Origin: Epiperipatus broadwayi
Lineage: Eukaryota > Onychophora > Udeonychophora > Euonychophora > Peripatidae
Assembly: GCA_028023455.1 (NCBI GenBank)
Contig: JAQFVV010012400.1
Coordinates: 14,021,748 to 14,085,747, forward strand
Reading direction: 5' to 3'
Length of the DNA: 64,000 bases
Shown: positions 48,230-61,028 of the stretch, one piece after another
Numbering within the stretch: position 1 is the first letter of the stretch
Layout: every line of letters begins with the position of its first letter
Translations under genes and position numbers: made by a program
Notes under the pieces: model-generated
The model's input: only the letters and a program-made list of their open reading frames with translations
Told to the model about the DNA's origin: nothing
Database searches by the model: none

Positions 48230-49960
48230 TTACAGTTTAATGTATACCAAAAAAATGTATAATGGAGAATAATGATTATTCAATTGATTCAAGCATTGAT
48301 CATGATTTCTCCTCGTGGGGCTGACAAACTAAGCTTCTCTCATAATTTTTGCTAATGATTTCTTAAAAGTAATAGTAATTATAATGTCTAAAAAAAAAGA
48401 ATTAACAAGCCATTTTTGCTCATAAATATAGAAATTGTTTTTACTGCATGATCTTTTTTCCTGATGAATTAGACTTTTTACGATTAAACATTATTACCAG
48501 ATTTTCAGTCACTCGTTAACATCTTTTTAGTTATTATTTCATAGAAAAATAGATGGAAAAAATCATTTGTGATATTCTTTTTATATATTTTGTTATCTAA
48601 ATTTTAACAATAAATATTAAAAATAAAAATTGCAATTAAATTTAACCAATTAGATATATGTGTAACCATAGTTATACATGTAATAATAACCATCACAATG
48701 TAAAACTTTGGAGTTGCATATTAGATACATAGAGATGAATAGTTGATAAAACTATTAAGAAATTTACCAATTACAATAACATTTAATAATGTCATTCAAA
48801 ACCAGTAAAGAGAGTTCAAATAATGGTTCTGTGGCAGATAGCTATTAGGAACTGGGTTCAAATTATGGATCTACGCAGATAGTCATAATGTCCATGAGAA
48901 TCACATAGTTTTTCATAAATACTTAACTTGTGCTCTTAATAGTTTCATAGTATTCAAAAAAAAGTACTATGTTGTCTGCCTAGAAAAAGAAAGTTTTATT
49001 GACTATAGAATGCTAATTAGACACAACCCAAGTGTTCAGAAAGGCTGCTTTATTGTTTATCAACTGAAATTGAAATAGGTAACATACTCTTCAAACTTCA
49101 CCTCACTTAGCTTTATTCAGGAATGTTATCTGATATGTCAGTTTCTGCAACATCTTCCTACATTGTTGCTTTGAGTTTGTGATCCGATGACGAGGAATCT
49201 TGAATAGTTTTAATAGATAAGTTACATCAACATTTTTATTTTTAAGTTTATTCTTTTGCTGGATAGTTGCAATAATATGTAATTGTAAGCAATCATTTTA
49301 CAGTAATCACTTGATTTTATATTTTAGATGGACTCACAATAAAATCTTTTTCATTAGATGAAAAGTAAGACAAGACTATAAAAATAATGTTATTATTATT
49401 AATATTCTGTATTGAATTAAATCTAAACTTGTTTTTTTTTGTTTACTATCACATGTATTGTATCTTAACCATTTACAATCTAAAGACTGTTTTAGACTTA
49501 TTCTTCTCTATTACTTTCTCTTCATTAATTATACAGATATCTAACAAGGAAAAAATAGGTATGGGATTTCGAGAAAAATGAAAAGTACCAATGTCTTTAT
49601 TTTTTATATTTTGAAGTGATGGGTTATCTTAGGTAAGTCATTTGATATACCAGTTTATTGGAAATTTTTCAAGGAATTTAATGATCCTATTATTAAAAAT
49701 ATAATTTTAAAATTTATCTGTTAAATTTTAATATTTATGAAGAAATATAAAAATAATTTTTAAAAGTATAAAAATATTTTTATTTCGAATTTGAATATAT
49801 AATGTCTATATTTTTTCAGTTTTATTACATTCCTTGGTATATTACTTTTCTGATAACATATACCACTTGACTTTTGCATTATGTAAAGTGAAATTATCAT
49901 AAAAAATATATATTAAATCAAAGTTTCTAAAATTCCAATATGGCTGCTGGTAAGTGAAAA
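48230..49960. repeat. Diverged segmental duplication B, copy 2
   Basis: Collinear with 27720-31440 but without the fold-back element and LINE found there; see that entry. No gene is seen in it. Confidence 0.6.
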
Positions 49961-51063
49961 GATATAATTGTATGTGAACATTCTCATTTTCAAAAGAAAA
50001 GAGGGAGAAAGATTCAAGATTAAATTTATTTTTTATTTCTTTATTGTGGAAAAAATGTTAAGGCTTGATTATTGTAAGGGAATAACTTGTTTGGATTAAA
50101 TGATATTATTTTAAAAGAATCGGAAGGAATAATTACATATGTTATATGAAATCTTTTATGGATGATGTGAAATTATGAGTAAACTTTGGGTTTGTTATAT
50201 TATCATTTTCTAAATTTTTTATTCTATTAATTAGCTAACTTTATTAAATAATTGTTTTAAAAAGTAATCTCTTAAAATATTTTTCAGTGTTTTTATTCTT
50301 CTAGCTATCTATTCTATTGTCCTTCTTCTAGCTATCTGTTCTATGAAATTACAAACCGATGTGTATGATTGATTTGATCATAGAGTTGTGGTTTAAGGGA
50401 TTTGTAGATTATCCCAGTGAAATTATTTAATAATATAATAGGATAAGTGTTATATGTTTATTTTTTCTTGTTACAATTAGTAGGATCCTTGCAATCCCAA
50501 ATCTTCTTCAAGCAGTAATGATGTTTATTTATGGGTATATCTGTGTTTTGACATCCAGTCAAGTGTTTGTAGAATTATTTGGATAGTGCAAAAATCATAA
50601 AAGTCACCTTTAAAGTTCACTTACTTTACATTGTAGATTTTATAGCTAATTTATTGATTGTCAGTAACCTCAAAGTACCAAGTGCCCAAGAGCAATAATG
50701 ATAGCCAGCATTGATATAATGATATGAGCATTTTTAATATGTTTATTATTGTAATATTAGTGTTTAAGTATATGCATGCAGATAAAATATGAATTATTTT
50801 TATATGTATTAAGTCTGCCACGATCTAGATCAAAATTAGGCCAATTTTAACATAAATGGGATTTTGTTTAAATATCTTCACACATACACCCCACCATCCC
50901 ATAAAAGAGACACAAAGAAAGAGGTGAAAGATAGATTCTTGAAAAGTATGCATTTTTGAATGGCTGTGGATGTATTTGAACATTTATTTTAGTAAAAGAA
51001 TATAATAGGAACTGCATACATCCTAATGAAATAAAAATTCTGTTAAAATAAAACAAAAATAGA
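49961..51063. other. AT-rich noncoding stretch
   Basis: It contains a short direct repeat, CTTCTAGCTATCT(A/G)TTCTAT, near 50297-50345. No gene seen. Confidence 0.5.
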
Positions 51064-51391
51064 CAAAACTCTCTCCATACAGTAGTGCCACTCAAAGCAA
51101 GACAGAGTGATCAATGGATGCCAGAAGGCTTCTGCATAAAATCCCTATCTAGTGCCTACTCATCCAATATCCCCAAACAAGTTTCTGGCTTATGACCATC
51201 AGTGAGGAGTCTTGGATCTGAGAGCACTGCACTTAGATCCAAGGCTCCTCACTGACAAAGGCCATGAGCCAGAAATTAGTTTGGGGATATTGGATGAGTA
51301 GGCACTAGATAGGGATTTTATGCACAAGCCTTATGGCATCCATTGATTACTCTGTCTTGCTTTAAGCGGCACTACTGTATGGAGAGAGTTT
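51064..51391. mobile_element. Fold-back MITE, family A, complete copy
   Basis: Two arms of about 160 bp meet near 51226 with almost no loop. Outer ends are AAAACTCTCTCCATACAGTAGTGCC and its inverse (51368-51391). Inner mirrored parts include ATCCAATATCCCCAAAC and CAGTGAGGAG. Arm identity is roughly 90 percent by eye. It shares AAAATCCC(T/C)ATCTAGTGCCTACT and other blocks with the copy at 14.1 kb. No ORF; no certain target duplication. Confidence 0.85.
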
Positions 51392-54281
51392 TTTTCTTAT
51401 TTTTAATAACAGTTATGAGCAAGCATAGGAAATAGTGATCATGTGTTGTTTAAAGGTTTAAAAATAAACAAACAAGAACAAAAAATTACTTTGACAGTTT
51501 GATGTATTCACAAATTTCTAATATTTAAATATTCATTATATATGATAATGACTATTCTATAATAAGATTGAATTCAAGGAACAATGTTGTAAAGCATATT
51601 TTTGTCTCTACTATAGTCATCAAAATATTTATTTACATATTACAAGAGGAAAAAAACTTTGTTTACATTTATCATGATAAAAAGAGCCATGAGATTGAGA
51701 TCAAAGAGCTACATGTGGTTCATGAGCCACAATTTCTGACTCGTGGGCTAGATAATGATTAGCCTATATTTTATATTATGTCTCCTTTAAATCCAATCAC
51801 AAAGAATAACTTTTGCGTATTGATGATTATTATTGATCATGCCATGTTTGTTATAATATAGTTTAAAATTATATTGCTTTAGATGCTGAATATTTGCTAA
51901 TTTTATATGCGCATGAAAACTATGATATTTTGAGGATGATGATTAGCATCATACCCTGAAGTCTTCCACCACCCTCTGTATCTACCTTCATCTATACCAT
52001 TACAATAAATAGTAATAAATAAAATTAAAATGTCTTTTAAAAGCAAAGATTTTATTTATTTATTTGGAAGAGCAAGTCACCAAGATAAAGAAACCTGCAT
52101 AGTATATCCTATCAAAAGAAGACCAATCCCCCATAAACTTACTGTGGGTATCAGTTTATTGTATCCATTGATTTAATCAATGCATGCAACATGGCTTTCA
52201 GAGTAGAGAAACTGTACCAAAAACTCATCAAAATAATCATTATTTAAGAAGTTAAACATTTATAAACTTTTGCCTTTTTTTTTATTAATTTGTATGTTCT
52301 ATAATGAATTCAGACATTTGGAGATTATGAGTTCTGAATAAGGAGGATCTAAAAGTGCCATTGCTTTCTAAGTGTTGATAATAAAGTTATAATTTTTCCT
52401 CTATGTGTGTGTATATAAACTGAGATGAGGCTTCTAAAATATTTTTATATTGGATTATTAAATAAATATTAAACCAAATATTTCCAATATCATTTAAACA
52501 CATGGTATTGAAAATGGCTTAGTGGCTATATCTAGCTGTAACAGTATCTCTCTAATTAATTTATAGCTTAGTGATATAGTAACTAATTTGAAAACTGAAA
52601 TTTCCTGGATCAGTCTTGTTATTCAAATGTCACTTGACTTCTCAAGCAATTATTCTTTCGTTTGCTCTGTATAATTTAGTACATTTATAGATAGATTGGT
52701 GACATAAAGTTAAATGTTCTAGGATCAATTTTTAGCTAAGTAATGTAACTAACTGCTGATTCTACTAGTTGAGTACACAAATGTCATATGATATTTTACA
52801 AAATTATTATGATTTGATTACTAATTAGTATAGTAAATATTTTATAGAATGAACATCAATTTTATAATATTATGTTATAATGGTTAACATTTTATAGACA
52901 TATAATAACTGAATAAATACAAACAATAACTATATGCTATTATATATTTAAATAAGAAATTTTTAATATATATAGGTGTGTGTATGTTTTATTAAGTTCT
53001 GACAAAAGGCAGGTATATGACCAAGTATTAATCTTCAATCACCATCTTTGGTGGTTACATTGCTTTCAACTCTTAATATAATTTACTCAGCATCATTATT
53101 TAAAAGCTGTGTCATTAATAGTTGAAACTCACATTATTAAGATATGTATATATTATATATATTAATGCCATTGTTATTCATCTAAGCTCTCTATAAAAAA
53201 TTCCTGATATTTCAAGCATCAATATTTGATGTAAAAATCGATTAATTTCTTGCCAATCATATGTTTTTCTCAATTAAATGTGTCATCATCAGTAGTATGG
53301 GAAATCCATTGAGACTTTAACAAACACTTGACACATCAGTAAGTTACTATAAAGGGTGTAGGTAGACATTAGCATTACTACATATTTATATGGCGGTTTA
53401 ATTAATTGATTACATATTTAAGTGTTACTTAAAAACCAAGTTTAATTAAAATGAATTTGTTTAAAGGCTATGCCTTGTTTCCTAATATTCAGTCACCATA
53501 AAGAAAGTTTTAGTAAAATTTCCACTAAAAATTATAAATTGTATTAATCATTTTGTACTTTGTTAGTGTATTTAATAGAGATTGGATGTATGTTTGTTGG
53601 AATTTCAACTGATTTTCTGCACTACTGATGATGTCATGTTTTTATTTACAGAAACGTGTTGATTTTTTTTTCATGAAATACTATTACTTGAAACATCAGA
53701 AGATTTTATAGAGGGTGTAGATAAATAACATTAGCATTATTATATATTTGTTATACTTAATTGATTACTTACATATCTATAATAAGATATGAAATAATGA
53801 ATAACATTACCATTATTATACATTTGTGGTATTTAATTTATTAGTTTTACATGTATATAATAAGATATGAAATAATGAAAAAAGTTAAAGGCTTCTAGAC
53901 AAATGGTGAAATGCCACTACAGTAGAAGGTAAAATCAAATATAATAAAATTCCATAACAAATAAAAATGAAATTTAATAATACTTCGTCCTTTTAAAACT
54001 AGGATTTAAATCCATATAAAACTAGGGGGGGGGGATTACAAACTTGAGGATTTCCAAACAAGCAAAGTTTTTTTTTTTACCATGGTTAACATAGTTACCA
54101 TCTGACTTTTGATCAGTAAATAGCTATCAAAATACTTTTAAATTTAAAGAAATGTTTATTGATAATATTAGGGGGAAAAAATAAATTATATGAATAAAGA
54201 ATAATTATTTAATACAGTAATGTATATTATGTCAATAGTCCTTATAACATATAAATAATGATATGAATTTGATGGTTATGT
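51392..54281. other. AT-rich noncoding stretch with degenerate repeats
   Basis: Around 53340-53875 three diverged copies of a piece reading like ACATTA(G/C)CATTA(C/T)TA(C/T)ATATTT, with AATTGATTA nearby and ATAATAAGATATGAAATAATGAA in the last two, form a loose tandem repeat. A ten-base G run lies near 54027. No gene seen. Confidence 0.5.
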
Positions 54282-54575
54282 GATCATCATTTTCAACCAT
54301 TACTGGCCAATTGCAAGATAGAGATCTCTATAACTTTAATACTCCCTTTTACCAGCAACCTTTCCTATTTCATCCATCCTTTTCACATGTGACCTTTGTC
54401 TCAATCTTTTATGATCTTTTAGAATCCAGTATACAATTTCAACTGTCCATCTATTATCATCTCTTCTAACAATATGTCAAGACAACTCTCCTTCAGTCTC
54501 TTAATTCTTTCAGTAATGTCAATAATACTTGTTTGTTCTTTCATCCATTTATTTCATTTTTGATCCTTTTTTACT
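54282..54575 (-). pseudogene. Decayed RTE 3' fragment
   Basis: It aligns with 12180-12490 and 42478-42790: TTCAACCATTA, TTTCATCCATCC, TCTTTTAGAATCCAGT, ATTTCAA(C)TGTCCATC, TATTATCATCTCTTC and AGTAATGTCAATAATACTTGTTTG. It represents the C-terminal reverse transcriptase coding region with many substitutions, so it is an old copy truncated at both ends. Confidence 0.85.
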
Positions 54576-56563
54576 AATATATTGTAATGGTACAGACTCA
54601 GTGGGTTACCTGAATTGATGGCACTCTTCATCATCAATCACAAGTCAGTGACTCAAAATTTAGAATATTAAATATAAAATTTAAATGTAGATAGAATGAG
54701 CATGAGAGATGACTCTGAGAAATCACTTTGTAAGATCAGCACAGTGAACTATATTAAGTATAAGTATGTTAACTATAAGTTCACCAGCATTACGCAAAGT
54801 TAATAATCATCCATCATCATGATTGATCAATAAAATAAATCAACAGTCAATCTTGTGACTGGATTTGAAATGAATCTACTGTAGATCAGGCTAATTATTT
54901 AGCCCTTGCTAACTTGAGGCAGATTATTTAAACATTAATTTGGATGCACAAACTTAAGTGGTAATCCATCAGAATATATAACAATAAAAACAATAATGCT
55001 GGAATATGAAAACATGCTGATCATATCAAATGCTCTGGCCACTTAGTACCATTAATGTATTGGTCAACTATAAACTTAATTTCTAATAAATACTAACAAA
55101 ATATAACGTGATGCATGGACTTTAAAGGATATTCCCTTTGTTCCAATCCAGAATCACTATCATCAACTGGATGCCCATAAACACTAATATAACCCTCTTT
55201 TATATAACAGATCATTGTGCACAAATCTAGCTCAAAGAACACAAGCTCTATAACTTATTGTGAGCAAGAGATAATACAACATTATATTCTAAAACTAAGA
55301 TTGAATAAGTTCACTGGAATAATTTTAATATGAAATATCAATTTATTAATAATAATAAAAATGAAATTAAGCTCTGCTGAGTATGCTATAAATATAAATT
55401 CAGCATTCTGATTTTGGTTAATATACAATTAGCTATCATCTTGTGATTTATAAATACCTCATAATGGATTTACATAAAACACATCAGTGCATAGACATAT
55501 GGTATAATATAAAATGAACATATTTAAATTGTCATAATAATTTTTAAAATGTTTAGTTTTTACATACATGTGTCTACCTGATACACAATGATATATGTAT
55601 ACAGACATGCAGTGTAATTTATGAATATATCTGAAATGGGTTGTAGTCTTATAGAGAAATATGCCACTCAATGGTGCCATTTTCATGCTAAAACATAATG
55701 CCATTTTCATGGCCAACATGTTCGAACCCATGTTTTATATAATACAACTTTTTTGTTGTGCTACAGATTGCAGGCCGCTATGTCGTGTCGCAGTACAGCA
55801 TGTATGTCGCATTGCAGCAAATTAATTTAGCGAATTCACACAGTTTATAGAATTGTTATGGCTTGGTGAGAGGGTGTATGTATTTGAATTAGATGGAAAT
55901 GTTGTTTTGATTGATTTTTTTTTAAAGTATTGAAATGTTCAGATTTTCTAAAGTAATAATTATCTGACTTTTTACACCATACTGTATTAAAGTTTTAAGT
56001 GGGAAAATGTTGACAAGATATATGTGTAAAATGAGTTGGAATTAGGTAACATGTCAAGTAATGTACTGTTCATAACATTCCATGAGACAATATTCTACCG
56101 TCTTTATTTTTTAAGTAAAAAATAGCAGTAACACAAAAATATTTAGTAAGAAAAGTACAATTCTACACTATTTTTTTAAATTTCATAAAAAGCATATATT
56201 ATAAACATGGTTAATAAGTAAAGAAGACATTTTATATTGTACTGGACCATACTCCCTGTGGAATTCTTTTCCTAATCTTGCACTGAGCATGAAGTGACCA
56301 AGATTCAACAGGTAAAGAAATGGATATCAATTTAGCTGATTGTCTGTACTCATGTATATTGGTACTTCCAGCTAAATTGATAGAAAGAGTGGATTGACAG
56401 GACTCTTCCAGTTAAAAACACCGTTTAGTTGATATCTTACCTGAATGCCCAAATATTTAGAACAATGGCAAGTACACACCTTTGAAAAATCTATTTACAA
56501 AATAGACTTTTGTGCACCACTTCTAGAAAAGAATCAAAAAATGAATTTTTTTCACCCTCCTAG
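54576..56563. other. Noncoding stretch; possible intron
   Basis: No gene seen. A GC-richer patch at 55755-55810 with repeated TGTCG(C/T) (CTATGTCGTGTCGCAG, TATGTCGCATTGCAG) is unassigned. The end (56544-56563, T-rich then CACCCTCCTAG) is a good splice acceptor. Confidence 0.4.
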
Positions 56564-56677
56564 AAGGACGTGCAATACCATATGCTCAGCGGAGCATAAG
56601 AATAAGATTTAACACCCCGGTAGAGAGATATCCCTTGTGGCTAGCTCGGTCACTCTACATCAAGGGTCTTCAAATGG
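56564..56677 (+). CDS. Candidate internal exon, unrecognised protein
   Basis: A 114-bp stretch between an acceptor (TTTTTTTCACCCTCCTAG) and a consensus donor (GTAAGT, 56678). One frame, entered two bases in, is open throughout: GRAIPYAQRSIRIRFNTPVE, then RYPLWLARSLYIKGLQM. The other two frames have stops. Base composition is richer in G and C than the flanks, and the amino-acid mix is normal. It leaves one base, so the next exon must start with two bases. I do not recognise the protein. It might alternatively be a fragment of a mobile-element ORF. Confidence 0.4.
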
Positions 56678-57780
56678 GTAAGTTAAATGATTATTATAGG
56701 TACATGGTTGATAAGGAAATGACACATTTTTATCAATATAAATAATATGAAAACAAAACAAGTTTAATATTATGATTAAATATTTATTTAATACCAAATA
56801 CCCACCATTGTTTCATACTAATGATGATATAATAAAAAATAAAAAAATACTAAATAATTAATGATTACAAACCCATATATGCATTGAAATAGATAAAATA
56901 CAATTTTAAATAAGGAAAACAATAAATCCCTAAAGCTATTTACAATGTTTTATAAGTAATGGAAGTGGTCTGAGCTCTTTTACCCTGTAGAAATAAATTT
57001 TACTTTGTGTGATTTGATATACAGATATGAGATTTTTGGTCATACAGGCATATGCTTTTACTCAGTACTTTAAAACCTTTTTATTGATAGCAAAAATAAT
57101 AATAATGAAACTATGCATACGTGTATTTTCAATATGAGATATTTCACTAATTTCATATTTTTCAACAAGGTTGCATTTGCTTAGATACTATAATGTACTC
57201 ACCATAAGGTACTGTATCTATTTCCCTTTTGCTATAGATAAATTCCTATACATGTATATACTTGCAGCACAATTATACACTTACTATTATTTAAATATAA
57301 AGTTATTAGAGTACTTGCTTACAGAGAATCTATAATAGGTCAATCCCTTCTTACATGCATCATGAGGTGCAGCAGTGACAAAAAAAAATAACTTAAAAAG
57401 GATATACGGTTAAATACATTTTTAGATATTCAGTATGAGATATCGCATTTACCAAATATTATAAGCGTATGTACATACATGTATATTTATATATGACGAA
57501 TTTCAGGAGTAACAACAAGAGGAAAACGAATAGCAACAAAAAAGAATCTCATTGCAACCTTTGTTGAAAATACTAGAATTTAAAATAGAAAAATTGACTC
57601 AAAAGATTTAAGTAAAAGCTTTATCATTTATGCCCGTAATAACCGTAAATTCAATATACATATGCGAGAGACTCTGTCTCTTTTTTAAATGATTAATAAT
57701 AATAACAAAAAAATAATAATATATTTAATCGGAAATATCAAAGTTAATTATTTCAATATTAATAAAATATCTTAAAATAA
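56678..57780. other. AT-rich stretch; possible intron
   Basis: It lies between two exon candidates that share a compatible phase. No other feature is seen. Confidence 0.4.
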
Positions 57781-58126
57781 ACATATCTGCATCTTCATTC
57801 TTCTCCTCTGGGCTCTGCATGGGCTTCAAGTTAACTGGCTGTGCGATGAGGATTTCATCTATTTAGGCATAGGCAAGGTGGCTTTTGTCATTTTCGTGGT
57901 CAGCTGGAACTGGCGTGGTCACATCTTGATGGCTTGGGACAGAGAAAAGGCAGTGCACTGGCTGGTTGTCTACCCCACGGTCATTTTACTGGACTCTCTG
58001 GTAGATTTCTTCATATCTTTTTTTATATATCTAATAATAATTAGGATTATTAATAAATGTTTATATGCTGTCTCGAATGGTTATTCGAATCCACAAAAGA
58101 CAAGAGTTCTTAAAAGAACTGTATAA
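57781..58126 (+). CDS. GC-rich open stretch, possible exon of a membrane protein
   Basis: From 57781 to about 58020 the sequence is much richer in G and C than its surroundings, and one plus frame is open. It includes VNWLCDEDFIYLGIGKVAF, then VIFVVSWNWRGHILMAWD, then REKAVHWLVVYPTVILLDSL. Two hydrophobic segments (around GKVAFVIFVV and HWLVVYPTVILL) suggest membrane association. An acceptor after CTTCAAG (57829) would supply the two bases needed by the exon ending at 56677; one after GGCATAG also fits. The frame stays open into AT-rich DNA to 58126, where no strong donor is seen. The minus-strand frames contain stops. Function unknown; a transposon fragment is possible. Confidence 0.35.
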
Positions 58127-61028
58127 TGGATTTGTTCTTAAGAATGTCACTAATAGTCCTGTTCATAAATTAATCTCTAAGTAGCTGGTTGCTTGGAGAA
58201 TTCTGGAGCCAAAAAAGTGAATGACTGCCAAAGAAAGAATGAATCTCCCAGCACTGACTAACTTATCAAAATCACCCATAAGAACCAATTCAGATAGCCC
58301 TCTAAAAAGTATGAATCAGCCAATCCTTTTAATTTAGCTTATCACTTAGATTATAACATTGCTTACAATTTTTTCGATTAAATTTTACATTTTAGGGTTT
58401 GATACAATGTTTGATTTCCACCTTGAAAAACCCAGACCACTTGATTACAGCTATTCAATTCAAAAGAATTTCTATTTCATAAAAAAAAAAGATAACATTT
58501 TAATTATAGCATTATCAAACATTTTGCTTTTGGTCAGATTTTTGCAAAAGCAATTAACATTCTGTGTTTATAGAATAAAATTTGTTTTTAGAGAAGTAAT
58601 TAAAAAAAATGAAAAATATACAAGTATGTTGGAACAATTGCTTTAATTATTTATTTTACTAATATGTTCCAACATTTGATTCATTTGTTTAATAAGTTTG
58701 CCTTTCTCTATTTGAATTTTTCAGAGAAAAGCCAAATACATAAAGTGATATATCATAAAAAATATACAAAATAGAAAAATAAAAAAAAATACATGAGTTT
58801 ATTATACGTGTATAATATTTAAATTTGTGTGTGTGGGTATTCTACTGCTCAGACTCAACCTCCATTATTAATCTAGCACATTTTTATATTTGTTGTGCTT
58901 AATACAAACTTTGTGCAAGGCCATTGGCTAATGCCTGGCACAATATATATATATATATATTTGTTGTTTAAAAAACTTTTACTTTCTTTTCTCTGACTAC
59001 TGTTATACTTTGTTGAATATATTTTGTGTTTATTGTTATCATTTATTTTATATATATATATATTAATAAAAAAAAAGCATTACAAACAACAACCCTAAAC
59101 CTAACACTAAAAACTTTTACTTTTTGTTGTCAGTCTATTTGAAGTAAAAAATAGTGGTAATATCTGTTTCTCTATAAAAAATTAAAATGTAAAACGAAGA
59201 CTAAAAATGTAAAAAATAGTGGTAATACAATAATATCTGTTTCTCTGTAAAAATTTAAATTTAAAACGAAGACTAAGAAATTTTACTTTTTATTCCGATT
59301 ATGAGTTTTTAAAGAACAAAAAAAGAAGGCATAACCCCACTAAAAAAATATCTGATAGAAAATTGTTTTTTCTAATAAAGCAAAATCAAAAACACGAATT
59401 AAATTTTAATTTATTGATTTTATTTTATAATTATTGTTATCATTTAATTTGTATATATTAATATAAAAAAATATTTAAAAAGACGATTTCATTTTATTTT
59501 TATTTTTGCATTACAAAAAACACATCAAAATGATTAAAATCAACAGCCTGGGAAAGTTCATATTTTATAGTTTTAGCATGAAAACGGAGCCATCGAACGG
59601 CATCTTTGTCTATAATACTAGCACCCTGAAATGTCATAAATCTATAAATGAAATTCATTTTTTATAATACATAATGACTGATTTAATTTATATGTGTGTG
59701 CATATGGAAATGTGTGTGTACACTGATGTTTATATCATGATATTTTAATTTGTCAAAATAATAAAATTATTAAAAATATTTTTTCACATCTAATTCCCTG
59801 TTAAAAGTATATGCAAAAAAATAATATGAATCAGTTATTAAATTCTTTGATGTCCCTTCATAAAAGTTTTTTTTTTCAAAAAAATTGTCATAACACATCT
59901 TTGATGGTTATTGTTGATTAATTATAAACATCTTTAAAAAATACTCCAGCAAGTTTCTTTGTTTTCCAATCTAGAAATACTTTTGGAGTCTATGAACCAG
60001 TTCTTTACTTTTAGACTTTTAATTCAATCAAAAATTATTTGCTTGCACTTCTAAATTATAGATTTTATATGTCATTTTTAAGGAATTATTTAAAATAACT
60101 CACCATCTGTACTTTATATACATACAACACTTTTACATTTATTTGTGGTTCTCTGCATATAGATAAAACAGCATATGTATAACTAATTCTTCAGCAAACT
60201 GATGGATTCTCTGGGTAAGCTAGTTTTTTAAACAGTAGATTGGCTTATTGTCAATTAAACAAGGTATAATCCAGATAACTAATAATATTCAATAGGTTTC
60301 ATTTAGTCTGGGATTGGATAGACTTCAGACAAGCCATCTAGTTCAGTGTAGGCTATGGTAAACATAGACATTATGCATCTTACTTCCATGTGAATCCAAA
60401 CTCCACTGTAGTGAACTAGTAGCAGCCACAGGAACTTGTCTTCAGTTATATCTTCATGGTAGTTTCTGTATAATTAAAAAAACCAACCCTTAAAAACCAC
60501 CCTCTAATATTTTTCCAACCTATTTATATTCAGGATGGGGTAGGGGAAAATATTAACTACAAATGTTTTTTCTATTTTGATTGAAAGAAGTTAATGACTT
60601 CAATCACTTTAATCCTTTGAAAAGCAACTGGAATTTTATCAAAACATGTTATACAAGCTTTACCTTTAAAAAAATATTTCTAAAATAGATAGTGGAAGTT
60701 TATAATTATCAGTATATCTATTTTAACACAAAAACATGTTTGTTTTAATTTCAAAATCAGAATTAATAAAATATTAATTAAACCTTTTTAAATGTTTAAT
60801 TTATAATAAAAAATAAATAAATTCAAATTATTTAATCTTTAATGGTTATTTCAGTTTAATGTAGAAAATATCTACAAAAAAAATTTGTGTTTATTTTTAC
60901 TTTTCCTTTCAACTTTATATATATGTATGCATACACACTACTATGTTGCATGCCATGAAACAATGGTTTCATTACCCACCTCATAAGAAAAATGAAACAC
61001 CCATTTAGAAATATTTTACATAATATAT
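58127..61028. other. AT-rich stretch with simple and tandem repeats
   Basis: An (AT)n microsatellite at about 58943-58960 and another near 59050. Two copies of a unit of about 70 bp (AAAAAATAGTGGTAATA...ATCTGTTTCTCT...AAAACGAAGACTAA) at 59141-59285. No gene is supported. Confidence 0.55.

Noticed and set aside
53340-53875. CRISPR-like or satellite array
   Set aside because: Only about three diverged repeats with variable spacing in a eukaryotic context.
59080-59100. CCCTAAACCTAACA, telomere-like
   Set aside because: Only about two degenerate units; too short for an interstitial telomeric array.
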